Source: Pseudomonas graminis | GTDB taxonomy: Bacteria > Pseudomonadota > Gammaproteobacteria > Pseudomonadales > Pseudomonadaceae | DNA length: 64,000 bases | Assembly (NCBI RefSeq): GCF_001705435.1 | Contig: NZ_MDEN01000055.1 | Location: forward strand, 1-64,000 | Direction: 5' to 3' | Shown: positions 63,445 to 64,000 of the stretch, piece by piece | How the letters are laid out: every line of letters begins with the position of its first letter | How positions within the stretch are numbered: position 1 is the stretch's first letter | Translations under genes and position numbers: made by a program | The notes under the pieces: model-generated | Seen by the model: only the letters and a program-made list of their open reading frames with translations | Database searches by the model: none | What the model was told of the DNA's origin: nothing

Positions 63445-64000
63445 ATGCCACTCACACCCGCGCAACTCCAATCCCGATTCGCCGCGCTTGATGCCTTCCT
63501 CCTGGAGCATCAGGCCCTGTGGCGCCCACGACCTTTCACCCATCGCCACCTGCCGTGGGAGTCCCAGCACCCCGAGCTGTCACGCTGGTTGCGACAACGC
63601 TCGCTTGAAGAGGCAGAAGCGGCGCACAACCATCCCGAACAGCTCAGTGCGCCTCAGCCCTTTGCTCAGCTAGCTTTACAGTCGAAGGCATTAAGCGAGA
63701 TCGACCCGCTGCCTCCCGTCAGCCTGGAGCCTGTGTCATCGCGCATGAGCGCCGACGTGCCCGGCCGCAAGTGGCAACAGATCGAGGCCTTCGCCAGAAG
63801 CTTGAGCTTTCAGCGACAGCCAACCCACTGGCTGGATTGGTGCTCGGGCAAAGGCCACCTCGGTCGGCGCCTCGCCCAGGGCGGCCAAGCCCTGACCTGC
63901 CTGGAATACGATGCGCACTTGGTTGAAGCAGGACGGCAACTCAGCAACAAACTGGGCGTCACCGCGAACCATCTGCATCAAGACGTCATGGCCGACGATG
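63445..64000 (+). CDS. Class I SAM-dependent methyltransferase (partial)
   Basis: The first 185 residues are visible; the gene runs off the right edge. After an N-terminal helical region (about 1-125) comes SAM motif I, WLDWCSGKGHLGRRLAQGG, then TCLEYDAHLVEAGRQLS (motif II acidic residue). The substrate cannot be inferred from this part. The start is the ATG at 63445, MPLTPAQLQSRFAALDAF. Confidence 0.8.
   Translation, partial: MPLTPAQLQSRFAALDAFLLEHQALWRPRPFTHRHLPWESQHPELSRWLRQRSLEEAEAAHNHPEQLSAPQPFAQLALQSKALSEIDPLPPVSLEPVSSRMSADVPGRKWQQIEAFARSLSFQRQPTHWLDWCSGKGHLGRRLAQGGQALTCLEYDAHLVEAGRQLSNKLGVTANHLHQDVMADD

Overview
This window looks like the chromosome of a Pseudomonas of the fluorescens/syringae lineage. 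The evidence is high G+C with typical Pseudomonas codon use, gene order matching P. aeruginosa in long blocks (recalled from memory, not searched), and several fluorescens/syringae-type REP/REPIN palindromes between genes. Nearly all of it is core metabolism. The accessory parts are small and local.

Left part (1-24201): the N-terminal part of ilvA faces rpiA. Then come two tandem SdiA-regulated-type paralogues, a fumarylacetoacetate-hydrolase-fold enzyme, and a D-2-hydroxyglutarate dehydrogenase divergent from serA; these last two are biochemically coupled, because SerA makes D-2-hydroxyglutarate that the dehydrogenase re-oxidises. Next are a DUF4399 protein, a 2OG-Fe(II) prolyl-hydroxylase-like protein, a DUF2059 protein, an alpha/beta hydrolase and an Ntn acylase of the AHL/penicillin acylase family (HacB-like). 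The polyamine locus follows: uptake (spuDEFGH), aminotransferase spuC and two glutamylpolyamine synthetases (spuB, spuI). The hydrolase gene spuA, expected between spuB and spuI, is absent.

Middle (24252-34048): an organosulfur block. It holds ssuA-C-B-F without the desulfonating enzymes ssuD and ssuE, a 1-Cys peroxiredoxin (lsfA), an OprD-family porin and a complete tauABCD operon.

Right part (34411-54745): trmL, an unrecognised A+T-rich gene inserted before secB, grxC, an apparently Cys-less rhodanese, gpmI-envC-ctpA-deacetylase, a periplasmic solute-binding protein, a V8/trypsin-like secreted protease, the histidine operon hisB-hisH-(DUF2164)-hisA-hisF, an OFA-type MFS transporter, an AsmA protein and mutY-yggX.

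End (54809-64000): a tRNA-Phe gene with its own promoter and terminator. A 69-bp copy of its 3' end plus terminator recurs 1421 bp downstream and brackets a two-gene predicted toxin-antitoxin pair (MerR-like HTH/DUF433 plus PIN-like DUF5615) with no integrase. This is the most striking feature of the window. Beyond it lie two tandem Lys-rich/acidic proteins of unknown function, a cytochrome b561, a GABA-permease-like transporter, a basic amino-acid ABC transporter and the start of a SAM methyltransferase.
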